Below are positions 39,323 to 53,400 of a stretch of 64,000 nucleotides of DNA, one piece after another. The stretch spans positions 3,177,565 to 3,241,564 of the forward strand of contig CM022671.1 of the NCBI GenBank assembly GCA_012295275.1, given 5' to 3'. The position numbers and the translations under genes were made by a program. Under the pieces are notes generated by a model, which saw nothing but the letters and a program-made list of their open reading frames with translations, was not told where the DNA came from and made no database searches. Positions within the stretch are counted from its first letter, which is position 1. Every line of letters begins with the position of its first letter. The DNA comes from Chrysomallon squamiferum (lineage: Eukaryota; Mollusca; Gastropoda; Neomphalida; Peltospiridae).

Positions 39323-40762
39323 TAATATAAATGTTAAATTGCGTGCACCTTTTCTGTGTTACTTTGTACGAGTAAATTGTGTATGCATTTGTGTACATCT
39401 TGTATATATATATCCACATCCATACAAACACACACATATAAACACATTCGAGAAAGAATGCTAAATGGGTTATCGCCCTTCCTGTCGTGGATACTTTTCT
39501 GACTGTTCTGGCAGTTGACAGAAGTCTGAACAAATCAGCCATCCCTCCTGTTTCCATTCTTCATTTAATATTTCGGATACCTCTCTCACATGAGTGAGTA
39601 GTTCTGTCCCCAGTGTAACTTCTACGTTGCATTGTTTCTGTGTGGATATACATTTTAAGAGTTGTACCCTTGAGTTATATTCATTCTGTTTCGGTTGCCA
39701 TATAACGATTTACTGGAATTTTTCAAAAGTTCCATTCTTCAAGCAATAATATGTTTGCTCAGTGGTGTCTCCTTAGTAATTATTTCTTCATCTTTAATAT
39801 TTTGTAAATACAGTTCAGAACTTCAACTGCAGTTGTTGGTGACAGACATATTTACACCTCGCTGTTACTCTTGTCACACAACAGATTAGACTACTTAACT
39901 CTTTACTTTATATAAATTTGAATGGTATAAATTTTAGAATTGTAGATATCTTGTTTTTAGTGTTTTTATTCCAGTCTTTTTTAAAACCCATACAGCTATG
40001 TAGTAATTTAAAATTCCACGTCATTTAAAGAAGAAAAAATAGAAGAAAAAAATTGCTAAATTTCCTGAATGTTATTTCTTCTTCTTTTTTTTCTATTTTT
40101 AAATTACTGATTCGGATAATTTCTGTGGAAGATTATAAATAATTATTTATTTATTTATTTATTCATTTATTTATTTATTTATTATTTTCATTATCATTAT
40201 AAAATTCATTATTTTGGTATTGTTGTTCATCATCTTCTTCTTCTTCTACTTCTTCTGTATATTTCGTATTGTCACATAAACAAACTAAGACGTAAAAACG
40301 TAACAATGGAACTAGGTCACAAACTTTTTCTGGTGCTAATGGGCATCTGCGATTTAACAACAACACAGCAAACAACAGACATCTTTAATGGACAAGGTTT
40401 GGATACTGTACTGCAAAGGCAGCAAAACTTGTACTGACTGTGAGTCTCAAATTACAATAATAATCATTCTAGTTGCGAAAATATAACAACGATATTATTT
40501 TAAATAAAGCAAGTCATCACTTCTTTTGATCTGACGAGCCAAAATGAGCTTCGGCTTTCCACCTTCTTCTTTTTCTTTTTTTTTCTTTATTTTATTTTAT
40601 TTTAATATTTTTAATAACCTTTTTAATAGTTTTAATAGCAGTATAACCAATAAACATTCAATTAGATCTGGGTCTGTAAGATGTAGATCTAAACTGCAAG
40701 ACTGCAAAATAATTGATACATTCGTTCAAAACGAATCCAAACTTCCAGTTTAATTATTTAAC

Positions 40763-40768
40763 TTTATT
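40763..40768 (-). terminator. Candidate polyadenylation signal of the rolling-stone-like gene
   Basis: TTTATT on the plus strand is AATAAA on the coding strand, about 31 nt after the stop codon at 40799-40801. Position is plausible for a short 3' UTR. Confidence 0.4.
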
Positions 40769-40798
40769 TTACAAATGTCGACAGTTTGTAAACAACAT

Positions 40799-41738
40799 TT
40801 AATAATCGTTTTTGTATATTTTCCTATAAATAAACAAACGTAAACGGTACAGAGCAAAATGACAAGTCTGTATAAATGGCAAAATAACTAAGCCGACAAC
40901 GATGACGACACCTGTAGTGAAGGCTGCATTGTTCCAGTCTAAGACTCCTTTGTAAAGAACGTTGGTGTGGTCATAACACCAATATATTAAACTGAATACG
41001 ATAAACACTAAACTGAACATCAGTGGATAAATCACATGCAGCAGACGTACAGGTTTAGCACCAATGGCGACGTCTGCAACTACGAATACGGTATTTAGAG
41101 CGTGTACGTTCAGGTTGTTTAAGTCCAAACCAGGATGACCACGTTCTTCTTGCAGGTTGTTGTAAAGCGCGCCAAAATATATGGCTGTCACCAGTATGGC
41201 GTCTACAGATGCTATATTCCACAAAAGCCATGATAGTTTCAGATACCATGCTAGGTTATTCTCCATGATGACGGGATCCTGCACGTGCAGTGTTTCTGTT
41301 TTATCGGATTTCATATCAAAGAGACCACTATTTATTTGCAGTTGGTTTCGTTCATTTTCAAAACTTGTTTTAATTTCACTTTTGCAAACGTCATAACAAA
41401 ATTCTGGGTTGGTAAAACAATAGTCATCACTTGTTGAAATAGTTTTTATTTTTGTAATCGCGACTATTGAATATGACGTTGATTTTGTTCTATAATGGCA
41501 ATAGATTGCAATGGTAACTGTGTGTATCATGTACAGAGTGAGAACCAGATACGTCCACGTTGTTAGATATGCCATGACGTTGTGTTCTTTCCATTTGTGG
41601 TTTTCACTTTTTACTATCAAGTAAGTGAAGGCGAAGATAGCATAGCCTGCTGTAGTTAGACGATATAATATAAACACTGGCCACGGAAATCGCCACTAAA
41701 TAAAAAAGAAAACAGAAGATATATATATATATCAGTTC

Positions 41739-41831
<93 letters not shown>

Positions 41832-42322
41832 ATAAAAAATTTAAATTTAAATACTGAAGCTGACTTTAAAGGAGAGAAACGGAGACCAAAAGACTCAAAA
41901 TCACACAGGTAGCTAAGGACAATCGGAAAACGATGCGGGGATTAACAAAACATTTTCAGTAGTAGCGGAAGCCACTTTATTTTCTTAAGTCATTATTAGA
42001 CTAAATATATGTGATTTACACAAAATATATTTTAATTTTTGTTTTTTCTAATTTTCTAATTATAATTACATACGAAAAGTATAATTAACATCTTATTTGT
42101 GTAAATATTAAAATTGCTGATGTGTTAACAAACAATCAGTTATTCAAATCCGAAGTTCAAAATATATTTTAATTTCCTTAATCTGTTCAATAACATCACC
42201 AAAGTACTGCAAATGAAAATAAATTTCCTTAATCTTACCTGTGACTTGTAAAATGCCTCTGGTTTATTGTAATTCAGCCATACATTTGTTAATCTAAATT
42301 CATCTTTCAGAACGGAACACAT
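40799..42322 (-). CDS. rost: Rolling-stone-like multipass membrane protein
   Basis: Two coding exons, 42239-42322 (28 codons) and 40799-41695, joined in phase 0 (CAG, GTAAGA donor; ATTTAG acceptor). They encode 326 aa. The N-terminus LKDEFRLTNVWLNYNKPEAF leading into YKSQWRFPWPVFILYRL matches the start of Rolling stone family proteins, in which a short cytosolic N-terminus containing a KPE.F..SQW-like motif leads into the first helix. About six hydrophobic helices can be seen (starting FILYRLTTAGYAIF, TTWTYLVLTLYMI, LSWLLWNIASVDAIL, ALNTVFVVADVAI, VIYPLMFSLVFIVF, AAFTTGVVIVVGLVIL). Fly Rost acts in myoblast fusion; the role here is unknown. The loop between helices 2 and 3 is long and polar, with three Cys (YCFTNPEFCYDVC). 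Confidence 0.85.
41740..41827. repeat. (CT)n microsatellite in the rolling-stone-like intron
   Basis: About 88 bp of uninterrupted CT, 45 nt upstream of the exon-2 acceptor in the coding direction. Seen from the gene it is a GA tract. Confidence 0.95.
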
Positions 42323-42401
42323 ATTTCTGTTCTGATATTTTATTTGCGTCCGTAACGTTTAGTGATGAATATGATAGTTGTGTTTGACATCACTAGCAAA
42401 G

Positions 42402-42413
42402 TATACTTATACA
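42402..42413 (-). promoter_or_regulatory. Possible TATA box for the rolling-stone-like gene
   Basis: Minus-strand GTATAAGTATAC, about 85 nt upstream of the ATG at 42322. That spacing would place a start site near 42375 and give a 5' UTR of about 50 nt. In AT-rich DNA this is weak evidence. An E-box (CACGTG) lies slightly further upstream at about 42438-42443. Confidence 0.3.
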
Positions 42414-42746
42414 TGAGGCGAAAGAACAGAGATGGGTCACGTGAACAGTTAATGCTGGGCGGAACATGTCGGTGTAAGTAAACGAAGGAGAGGAAAACAC
42501 TTGAGTTCACAATGTCAGGATTAATGAATGTTGTATTTGTTTGATCAACAGATTGTGTTAGAAACGACAGCTTTTTAAAAAGATTACGTTCGTCAGATAT
42601 GTTGCTCTCTTTTTATTTTTTATTAAATTTTTTTATTATATATATATATAACCTGTAACTGAGGATTTATTTGTTTAGCTTGTTAGTATTATTTTGTATT
42701 ATTATTATTGCTTTAAATTTATTCAGATTTTTTTGGTCGTGTTTTT

Positions 42747-42809
<63 letters not shown>

Positions 42810-44994
42810 ACTACACCTATTTATTAGTGTGTCTATAAACAATTACTGAAAAAATATCTCTGAGAACGAACTCATGACAGATACACAAACACACACACAC
42901 ACACACACACATATATCCATATTTGAAAATTAAGTGTTTTGACAGGTCTCATCATGTTGTTTTGATATGTTTATTATGGGCATATGTATAAACACACGTA
43001 CAGTCACCATAGGACCCATTAAAACTGACTGTTGTATAGAGGTGAACGTAACATTAAAAAAATAATAATAATTTAACCTATATTACAAATGTGAGGAAGA
43101 CGTACGAATGCCTTTGTAAAAAATAACATGGTTATTTCATAAGATCATTTCCGTTTTGGTAAATAATAACAACACATAAAAGGCTGTTGTTCACTGTGCA
43201 TCTTATTTTACACACCGTACATATATTATCTATGATCTCTTTAGTTTTACTTATTATAATTTACTACACTATATATGTATTATCTATCGCTTTTCCCAGA
43301 CAATGTGTCACTCTAGAGTACTGGACGTTTGGTGCAAGACTTCAAGAGACAGATGCCTCAGGTATTACAATATTGTTTAAAATACAAGGAAATTCTTAAA
43401 TGTCATTACGTTCTAGAATTCTTGTTAAATATTTGCCGATATGTTTGCCGCACGTCACTCAAAATATTTAACAGTCACTAACAACTGCAATAATTATATA
43501 CAAAATAGGTATATTGATTGTATTTAAAAATGTATATTGATAAATCTGGCAACCATTTCTGCCAGTACCATTGTCTGTAGTTGATTTTGAGTGAACGAGC
43601 TTCACCGCATTGTTGTTGTTTTAGATGACTAACAACACAAACATAGATCATTTCAAAATGTTATTATACACTTTTTTTTTTTAGTGGGGAGATTTTATTG
43701 TTTGTATCTTTATTCTTTATTATTATTTTATTATTATTATTATTATTATTAAATGTAAGATAACAACTGATATCACATAAAATAACAAAAAGACATACAA
43801 TAACAAAAACAATAATAATAATAACTTGTTAAAACGGTAAAGAAACAACTATGTTTCGTATTACGACTTCAGTAAAGTTTTTTTCAATACACTACACTTT
43901 CATTAAAAGGTCACCGCGATCCTGTTAATTTGTGTTTTAGCAGACGTACTTTGGTATTTTATTTGTTAATGGGCGGCTTGTGTTTATTGATGGAGCTGAT
44001 GAAATGGTGTTGTTGCATTTTTGAAATTAGGTCTAATTTAAATTAACAAACACGTCTAGCCTATCAACGCACATACGAAAGGATAGGAAAGGATCCGTAA
44101 TTTCAAATTTAGAAATAATTATATTTATAGAAATTTACAGACTCACGCCTGACAACACATGTAAGAAAAGTTTATCCCAAAACATTTCAAATTAGAGATA
44201 TATTTTTAAAAGTATATATTTGTCAAATATACACGGAGTAAAACAAACGAGTATCTGATCCAAAACTACTAATATAAAACGAGTTCAGTTATAAAGAGAT
44301 TTTAAAAAAAAAAAAAGAAAACAACACATCCGTCTGCTTAAAAAATGGGAGCGTTCTCTCAGGTGGGGTAAGGTGTATGTGAGAACTGACCAATGGGAAA
44401 AGAAGAAGTACTTGTTTTCAGCCTCACATTCAGCATTTTTCTCCTTTTCATATTTTTTTTTTTTTAGTCTACGATTATCTTCCACATGCTGATGCATCAA
44501 GGACCTTCCCATGAAGCTAATATTCAGAGTTTGGGGAATTGTTCCACATAGTTAGTGGACATATAAATTAATATGTACAAACATTAACTGCAGCATAGAT
44601 ATATCAATTATATGCACAATTAGAGGATTAACAAAGACAGCAAAAAATGTACTAAGATTTTGTTTTTCTTTTTTTAATTTAGAGGAACAAAATTATGCTA
44701 TACAACTAAAAGTATTTTCATTATTTATTTATTTATTTATTAATTTATTTATTTATTATTATTATTATTATTCAGCAAATACATCATAGTCAAAATTACA
44801 AGTGTTTGTACCTGCTGTGTCGGGTGATTAAAGTACAAAGAGTACTTGTGATAAAGAAAAGTATTATTCAAAGACGTTTTACCTTCAAGTACCCTCTTTA
44901 AGTTTGTTGTCTCAAAACAAACAGTCATCTATCTAACAATTATCTGATGTCCTTGATATCTCCCCTGGGTTTCTTTATTCACAACCGGTATGTC

Positions 44995-44998
<4 letters not shown>

Positions 44999-45050
<52 letters not shown>

Positions 45051-45233
45051 GTTTTATTTTATTTATTTAACGGAGTTTAAACTTCTTCGTCAAATACTCT
45101 GGATTTTGACTGAAATTTATTTCTTATAGTTTATAATGTATGATTTGAACATGTGGACAAAGTTTAAAATATGAATGTATTGAATTCCATGAATCTTAAT
45201 GCGATTATCAAAGCACTGTTGAATATTATAGTC

Positions 45234-45281
<48 letters not shown>
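44999..45281. repeat. Facing (GT)n and (CA)n microsatellites
   Basis: A 50-bp GT run (44999-45048) and a 46-bp CA run (45236-45281) lie 190 bp apart. They are reverse complements and could pair as a long imperfect stem. Confidence 0.9.
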
Positions 45282-45282
<1 letters not shown>

Positions 45283-46876
45283 CAGGCACAACAAAAATCT
45301 GAGAATGACTACGAACAGAAAACCAAGTGTTCTGGATATTAATAGGTATTTTCAAATGTGTGAAAACTAAGAAGTCATCCTCAATAATAAACATGATACT
45401 GATCCGCTAAAGTCCAGCGCCTGAATGCATATGCGCATTATGTCATTATACACATGTAAACACATGTATGCTTAATCATCTTTTATCCTTCTATTGATTT
45501 CATTGTCCACGTTTCTTTTCATTTTATCCCTGTTAATCTTATTACAGGTCAAGACATCTCTGAATAAGAAATATAATGAGAAATTCTCTAAACAAAGATG
45601 TAATCTTAAAGCGCTCTAATGTTATCAGTTTATTATATATTTGCATGATAAATAGTTAATAATACAAACAGATAATAAAACAATAGATTAATGATACGAG
45701 GAAGTAAAAAAAAAAAAACATTAGTCAGACAAAGAAATATATGTGGAAATATGTCAAACTTTATTTTAACAAAAACAAAGGATTGAATCTTACATATAAT
45801 TCCTAAACACGTCTTTTAAACACCGTGCAAATGCTTTGTCACGAAAAGTGATTTTTGTTTAACAGTTTTTTCAAAATACGTTTATACTAACTGGTTCCTT
45901 ATCATTAATATGGGGGATTTCAATAATACACGCTTCACACTGTAAGTTTCATTATAAAAAAGATAAAACATGAAATGGATTCTGGTTGACTTCGTATTGA
46001 TTTGCATTAGGGATTATTTATTATTGTCGTTGTTTTGGGGATAGTTGGGGTGATGGTGATTGTGGTTGTTGATAGTTTTTATGATGCAGTTTAAGATAAG
46101 AAAACGTAATCCGTACGTCATGAGAGAGGACTGTTCTATGATTTTATTTTACTTTTTAACACTCATCGCGTCATAAGCAGTGTATTGTATTAGAGAGAAG
46201 CAAACGAATGCAACAGGAAATAAACCAACAGAAGCATTTGTAGTATTTTATTACATATCCTGTTTTATGTGCATAAGAGCAGGTACTTTGTGCCTGTCTG
46301 ATAGTCGGCAGAAATATATATTTTTTTTCCCCTAATAATATATTTTATGTTCAGCTCCATTTATGATTATGATTATGATTATGATTATGATTATGATTAT
46401 TATTAATATTTTAAACTACAGATTTAAAAACAAACAAAAACATACAAATAATTAGTAAACGTACTACCAGAATGCAATCAGTTATTCTTTTTTTTTCTGA
46501 GTAACATGCAAGGGTCTTTTATCATGAACAAAATACATTTCTGCGTCTTTAATATGTTGGTCACTGTGTATTAGCTACACCAAGGAACCGCCTATAGGAA
46601 CATGAATGAAGACAGATTTGACAACGAACGATTGAACAGAAATAACATCAAAAATGATTCTTTAACAATAGTTATATACGAGGTTACATAAATAAAAAAT
46701 AAGGAAATCTTTAATTTGCACATTGAAGTTTACACTTTACAATTAAAAAAGCCCCCCAAAACCACACAAATCTAATTTGTTTACGTAAATATATTTGTTG
46801 GACACTCTTTTTTTCACTTTTTGTTTTTTTGTTGAATTTAAACAAAATATAAAACAAAATATTATTTCAGTAAATT

Positions 46877-46882
46877 TTTATT
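46877..46882 (-). terminator. Candidate distal polyadenylation signal of NOL8
   Basis: TTTATT on the plus strand is AATAAA on the coding strand, about 375 nt past the NOL8 stop. A nearer candidate is at 47162-47167, about 90 nt past the stop. Either or both could be used. Confidence 0.3.
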
Positions 46883-47254
46883 GCAATGGATGTACATTGC
46901 ATCAGGACTAATTATGTCAACAGCATTTCATATTTTATTTTTATTTCATTACAAACCACATACATTTCAGAAAAATTAATTTAAAAACGGAATCAGCTAG
47001 TTTATTATTGAAAAAAAAATATATATATAATAATTTCATCTAACTAAATGATAATTTTCACAAATATTTCTGGTTTAACTTAGATCACTGAAATATTTTT
47101 ATGTTATTGTTCTCTAGTTTGGAAGACACACATTGTTTCACCTTCATTCTTTTATATTATATTTATTTATTCATACAGCACTTCCATGTGTTCGATTTTA
47201 TTGCAGATTTGCTAAGTATTCTCATAGAAAACAATATCTGGACAGTTTTTAAAT

Positions 47255-47428
47255 CTATCTTTTTGGAAATTTGGGTTTAGTCTGCAGTCTCCTCAAAGCC
47301 CTTTTGTGTCTGGTTTTGTAAGCCTGAAAAGGGAAAAAGAAAGAAAATTAATATCGAAACGGATTGAGGCAACTCTTTCTTGGATATTCATTACACCAGT
47401 AAAGTAAACTGACACACACACAAACACA

Positions 47429-47460
<32 letters not shown>

Positions 47461-50400
47461 CACACACACGTGCCCTCAGGAATGATTTGATATCTTGATT
47501 TTCAGTTTCAGATACTAAAAGTTACTAGTAAGGAGGATAAACTGATGATAAATGTTTGCATTAAATGTCTTGAGCTTACTTCTACTAATTCTGGCCTCTT
47601 TGCTCTCCACTGTCTGACGACGTCTTCATAGTTTGAAGGCCGAAGAAAATATTTGACACCCTCTGTAAACATAAAATAGTAAAATAAAAATCATGTAATT
47701 AAAATACATAAGGATAACTAATACAGACACTGTTCTGAGGGATAAATTAAGTTTTTCTACACATAATATTAAATGGTAAGGAGGAATCTTTTAGTTGCTT
47801 TCCTTTTAATTCTTTTAAAAACATCTTAAAGCTTATTTCATAATAATGAAGTTATTAAAATGTACTTGTGATGTAGTTTTATGATTAAAAAGTTTAACAA
47901 GATCACAAAGATGTCCGTGTTCTTTTTACTGTAACAATATTTCACAAACAGGAATAGATAAATAAATGTGAAACAGTAAATCTCTGCAAATATATATACA
48001 TGTAGATGGATGGATGGATGGACAGATAGACAGAACAATCCTCAGTGTTTTTTTGTCTGCTTTCTCTGTGAGATTACTTGTATAAAATATCCTCCTCATT
48101 GTACTTGCACAGAGTTATTTAACTCATTTTTTATTATTATTCAGTAACAACTAGATGATGCATCAAACAAAACAAAATAAATTAAAAGTAATTAAGCTAA
48201 AAAAATTTATACAAAAATTACCACTGTTACCGTAAGACAAGATTACAAGTCATAGATTGTACCATTAATATATTACTAAAATTATGAAGCTTTTTTTTTT
48301 TTTAAATATTTTAAAAACAGAAATTAAAACCTTTTAGCCTCTCATCATCAGCAGTGAAGAAAAATGTCCTCTTTTTGCCAGGAATGACGACTCCAGGTGT
48401 GATTGGCTTGACCTCTGTAGCCAATTTGTCCTGTCTAAACATATTTTTAAAAAAAACAATAAAAAAAATAAAATAAAATTACATTTATTAATTACCAATA
48501 TCAAATATTTCATAACTTGTAACAGTTTTTTTTATAAGTACATTTCAATATGCAACACAATGTTTAATATGCGCTTTTGATTTTAAGTTCCCATGGCTAC
48601 GAATTGACTAATCTGTCTACTAATAAACTAAAAAAACTACTATTATTAATGAATTCCTAAAAGTTGTCAAGCGATAACATATCTCTGAATAAAAAATTTC
48701 TTGCACTACTAAGTCAGTTATACAAAACATTTTAACATCAAGTAAAATGAACAGGAACAAATTTAAAAATCCCTTTTAAATAATTTTAATAATAATTTGT
48801 TTTCAAATATTTCTAAGTAATATTTTTTACACACAAATAAACATATTTTATAAAGATAATTGTTAAGAATGGAAAACTGTTATCACATTTCCATTGACAA
48901 CTCTGGTTGGTTACAAGAATGACAGAACAAAGTTTGACCTTTGACACACTAACAAGAAATAACAAAAAGGACCAGCATTGGACAGACATCTGAGGTAAAT
49001 GCAGTAATACATGGCTGCAAACCAGTTTAATATTAAAAAGCACATCTTACCCTTCTTCATTAACATCTGAATCCAAATCTACATCACTGTCATGTTTCCA
49101 TGGCAACTGAGGCATGCCAGGTTTTACAGAAAAGTCTGAAAAAAAGAGAGAAGTGCATTATAATTAATAAGTATCAAATTTTTAAGAATGGATATTGTCT
49201 GCTATGGGTTGTTAACACAAAAATTATTTAAACAAATTTACAAGAGTAGTAGTGATCAGTAATAGAATGAAATATTTTTAATTTAAATGTATTATGTAAC
49301 ATCTAATAAACTACTACAAACCACAGCAGTAAATACAACAGCAGTAACTGCAACATCCCTAATAACAATCAGTAGTATTATTATTAAATGTTATGTAGAG
49401 TATGTCATTAAATAAAACACTTTATTACTAAAAACAGAAACCGATTATTTTTCAAATGAACAATATTCTGTTTAACAATAAGGAAAAACAACAATTCTAA
49501 ATATATCAGTATACACGTTAAAAATAACTATTGTTTTTAACTGACCTTCTTCATCAGAAGACGCTGATTCGTTTTTTCCAGTTCCAAATGCAGATAGAAG
49601 AGAAAATGTTTCTTTGCTCTGTGAGTCTGTCTTTTTAAAAGCATTTTTCAAAGTATCAGAAACTTCAAAATACTTTGTTTTGTCCACTTCAGGTAAACCT
49701 GTGTCTGCTGCTTCCTGTTCATCCTTTTTGCCTTTTTTCTTCTGTCTGTAATAAATAAATCAAATAATAAAGTATAAAAAAAAATCAAAAATCAAATATC
49801 AAAAATCAAAACAAATTAAAAATCAAATAACTGGAATCTGAATATAACTGGATTTTATGCAGCTTTTTGTATTTTAAAACTGCATATTTTTGTTGCTTAA
49901 ATAGACAAACAATAATTGAAAAAAAAAATGAAAAAAAAAACCCAGATGAAAATATCAGTATCAGAAATAAGTTATTTGAGAATTTGTACAACTATACTCT
50001 TATGTAAAACAGTAAAAATGTTATTATTTATTAGTTTCAATGATGTTAAATATGTGAAACTAAAGAAGAAACAGTTTATTTATAATAACAAATGATAAAA
50101 GGTGACCCTCCCTTCACAAAAAATAACAGATTTGAAAAACCAACCATTTAGAGTTTTATCAACCTATCACTCATTGATACAACCAACTTATTGACATTCA
50201 TTTCTGTAAAGTCTTGATTTATATAATCACTACTAAGTTCAGCATCATTTATGGGACATAATATAAAATAATCCATTAACTTAGTCTTCTAAAATCTTTT
50301 CAGTTGCTATATTCTTTATATTTCTTGTTTCAAACAGTGAGCAAACTTTGGTTTTTCATGGAAAGCAACAGATGCCACCATCTTTGTTTTTCCCAGTAAT

Positions 50401-53400
50401 CCCCCCAAAAATTCATATAACAAACAAATTAAATAATAAACACTTCACTTACTTTTTAGAACTGGTCTCAGTTTTTGAACTGTCAACATCAGATCTCTTG
50501 ATTTCAAACTGTGAGTGGTCTTCACGTGTTGGGTCAAATCTGATGGAAGCAATATCTCTGAAAATAAAATAAAAAAATGAATAAAAATAAATATTTATTA
50601 TCTTTTACCATTTTTGTTTTTGTGATTGTGATTAAAAATTACATCTGAAAATAATGAATTTTTCAATGGCAGTAACATGAAATTGCATTTAATGCAAGTA
50701 AAATAAATTATTCTAAATGGTGGATTCATTTTGAGAGTGTTATTAAATGTTTTATTTACTTGAACTGTTTCTTTTTGTAATCCTGTTTCTGGAGGTGTGC
50801 CATTTTTTCACTTCCAACCACAGATTCAAGAATTTTTAAATTTCGTGTTTTCTCACCCTCTTCCATCTTCACCTCTTCACCTTGACAAAAAATTGAAATT
50901 GTTATTAAAATTAATATCATTACCACCAACTCAAAACTATGATATCTTAGAACTTCTAAAAATCTCTGTGATCTGAATCAGTTAAAAAAAAAACCTATCT
51001 CAATTACACCATTATGTAATAATTAAATAATAATATAAATATTTTAAAATATTTTGTGAAGTCTTAAATAGAATCTACACAATAAATAAATGAATATTCA
51101 TTTACCAAAGCCTCAATATATCATTTTTAAAGACACAGTCTAAAAAAGTTTACTCCAATGATTTAGTTAACAACCTTATTGCTTTTGTATGCATATTCAC
51201 AATGTTATAACAAACTTGAAAACGAAAAAAAAACCCCCAAAATCAAGGATACAGAAAATAAAATAAACATACTGATGTCTTCATCTTCATCAGTGTCAGC
51301 AAATCTTTGATCAAGTCGAAATCTCTCATCAGCTCCAATACGTGACTGCAGAGCCAACAGCTGAATTAAAACAAAAATCATTTTTTTATATAAATCAAGT
51401 TACAGCTGAATCAACCTAAACACAGTTTGCATACTTTGATGTGATTAACCTTTATTAACAATGAAGCATGACAAAGATGTTTCTTTAAAAGCTGAGACAA
51501 AAAGTCAGATTTAATATACATTTTGTTTCTTTTAAAATTTATTTGTTTTCCTTTATGAGACCAAAAATAAAACATATAATTTAAATGTGCACAAAAAAGG
51601 TATAACTACACACACACACAGACAAAAAGTCAGATGTAATGCATTAACTCTAATTTTTACTACAGATTTAAAATAAAAATAATATCTAAATGATGACTGA
51701 TAAATAAACTTCTTTACAAAGTTGTACCTTGCCTCCAGACTTCCCCTCAAACTGCTGTTTCAGATGAAACCTGTCTCCATCTTCTTCTTCTTCACTTTCA
51801 TCAGTACTGTCAAATAATGTTGGTGCTGTCTTTGTTGTCTAAAACAAAACAATGAAATAACTAACACAAACATAAACAGAGTCATAAACAATTATCTTTG
51901 TAAAGGAAATGAATATATTGTAACTGATCATATTTATGCCAGTTCAGAATTTTAATAACCTTTTCTTCAATCAAAACATGTAGATTATTTACTTATCAAC
52001 AATAATGGGAAAATAAAGTGTGATATAAAGTTTAGGATAAATATAATGCAAATAATTGTTTAGGTTTCTCATCTTCACTTGGCTGAAGGTCAAATTGTAA
52101 AACTAAAGCAAATTTGTTCATAAATTTTTTTTTTTCAATAAAATTTAAATTTACTAATACAATATTAAAAAAATGCATAAATGACATTAAAGATGACTGA
52201 AATTTAGAAAAAAGCATTCACTTCATTCTTGGTATCAGATTCTTGTGAATCAGCCATGGCAGAATGATTGTAATCATTATCATCATCATCAGAATCAAAG
52301 ACAATCTTCTTATTCGATGAAGATACACCATCCTGTTTGAAGTTAGAAAATAAAAATGAAGAACTATCAACTTGTACAGTAAAATGTTTAATTCAGACAT
52401 CATCAAATTTTAAGTCATTTCAAACAGTGAAGTAATGATTAAATTATGGGAATAAAACAATGGACATATTAGTAAACAAACTTACCACACTTGACAAAGC
52501 TTTTTTCAGTATTGCTTTCTTCATTCTGTTCTCTTTTTCTCTTTCTTTCACTGACAGTAATCTCTTCATGTTGTCATAAGCATGCTTCTTCTCAGCCGAT
52601 ACTGTGTTACTCTTCTTTAGCTGTATTCTATCAGCATCTGCCTCCTTTGATGACTGCATGGTGTCAACTGTGGATGCTAAAATTTTGTCACTTGATGGCT
52701 GTAAGGACGTCCTAGATTTTCTGTCTGATGTTACAAATGTATTGTTTTTGTTCACTTTGCTGACGAATGTCAAATCAGGTTTCTTTAAAGATGTCACGTA
52801 GTTGTTTGTAGGCGTCAAACACTTATCTGTTGTATTTGGTGTGTCTGAAGACATCTTGTTTACCTGTTTACCTGTAACAACACCTTTAACAAAGGATTCT
52901 TCACTGAGAGAAGCACCTGATGACAAACCATCATCAGTTGCTTGGTGCTTTGCCAAAGGGTTTGGGGTACTGGACATAATTTTCAATTTAGTTCTTGCTA
53001 CAAGTTTTGAGAGATTTTCAAAGTCATCATCATCATCATCATCCTTATTACCTGTGTCCTGCCTTCTCTGAGGTAAAGATAAATCTCCATCAATGATTGA
53101 AAAACCGGTTGAATATTCATCCATTGGGTTCCATGACTGCTCCAATTTATCTTTACTACATTTGACCTGAGATTTTACATTATTTCTAGTTCTGTTAATG
53201 CTTGAAACGACTTCATCAGTGTCTTGAGAACTCAGTGAATCTGTTTCTGAAGACTCTGAATCTTCATGTCCTTTTGTCATTGATTTCTGACCGCTTTTCA
53301 CATCCTGTTGTTTAATTTTTCCCAGCAACTTATTACCTTTGCTGTATGAAGTTGCCAACTTTGTGTCAGTTTGGAATTTGGTGTTCAGTGTTTTAGTTTT

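Larger units (their letters stand above)
37331..40762. other. Intergenic, microsatellite-rich; no gene recognised
   Basis: Contains (CAA)n at about 37504-37536, a TTTG/TTG/G-rich tract at 37730-37800, purine-pyrimidine alternating sequence at 38320-38800, (ATT)n at 39249-39320, and TTTATT runs at 40140-40185. Reading frames across it are by-products of these repeats. Short stretches of ordinary sequence (37900-38240, 39470-39900) give no convincing exon. Confidence 0.6.
42450..47160. other. Intergenic; no gene recognised
   Basis: Contains (CT)n 42749-42808, a short (CA)n at about 42889-42910, (GT)n 44999-45048, (CA)n 45236-45281, an ATGATT hexamer repeat at 46363-46398 and several T- or A-runs. 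The right end holds the 3' UTR of NOL8. A single exon-like segment at 43301-43362 is discussed in the findings. Reading frames are short and unconserved in appearance. Confidence 0.6.

Noticed and set aside
38244-39464. Several overlapping frames of 60-144 codons
   Set aside because: All derive from TA/TG/CA or ATT microsatellites (poly-Ile, Tyr-Ile-His patterns) and none has a splice context or known domain.
39470-39900. Ordinary-composition segment with a short minus-strand frame (MADLFRLLSTARTVRK)
   Set aside because: The frame runs into the ATT microsatellite, has no splice sites in a useful phase, and matches no family I recognise.
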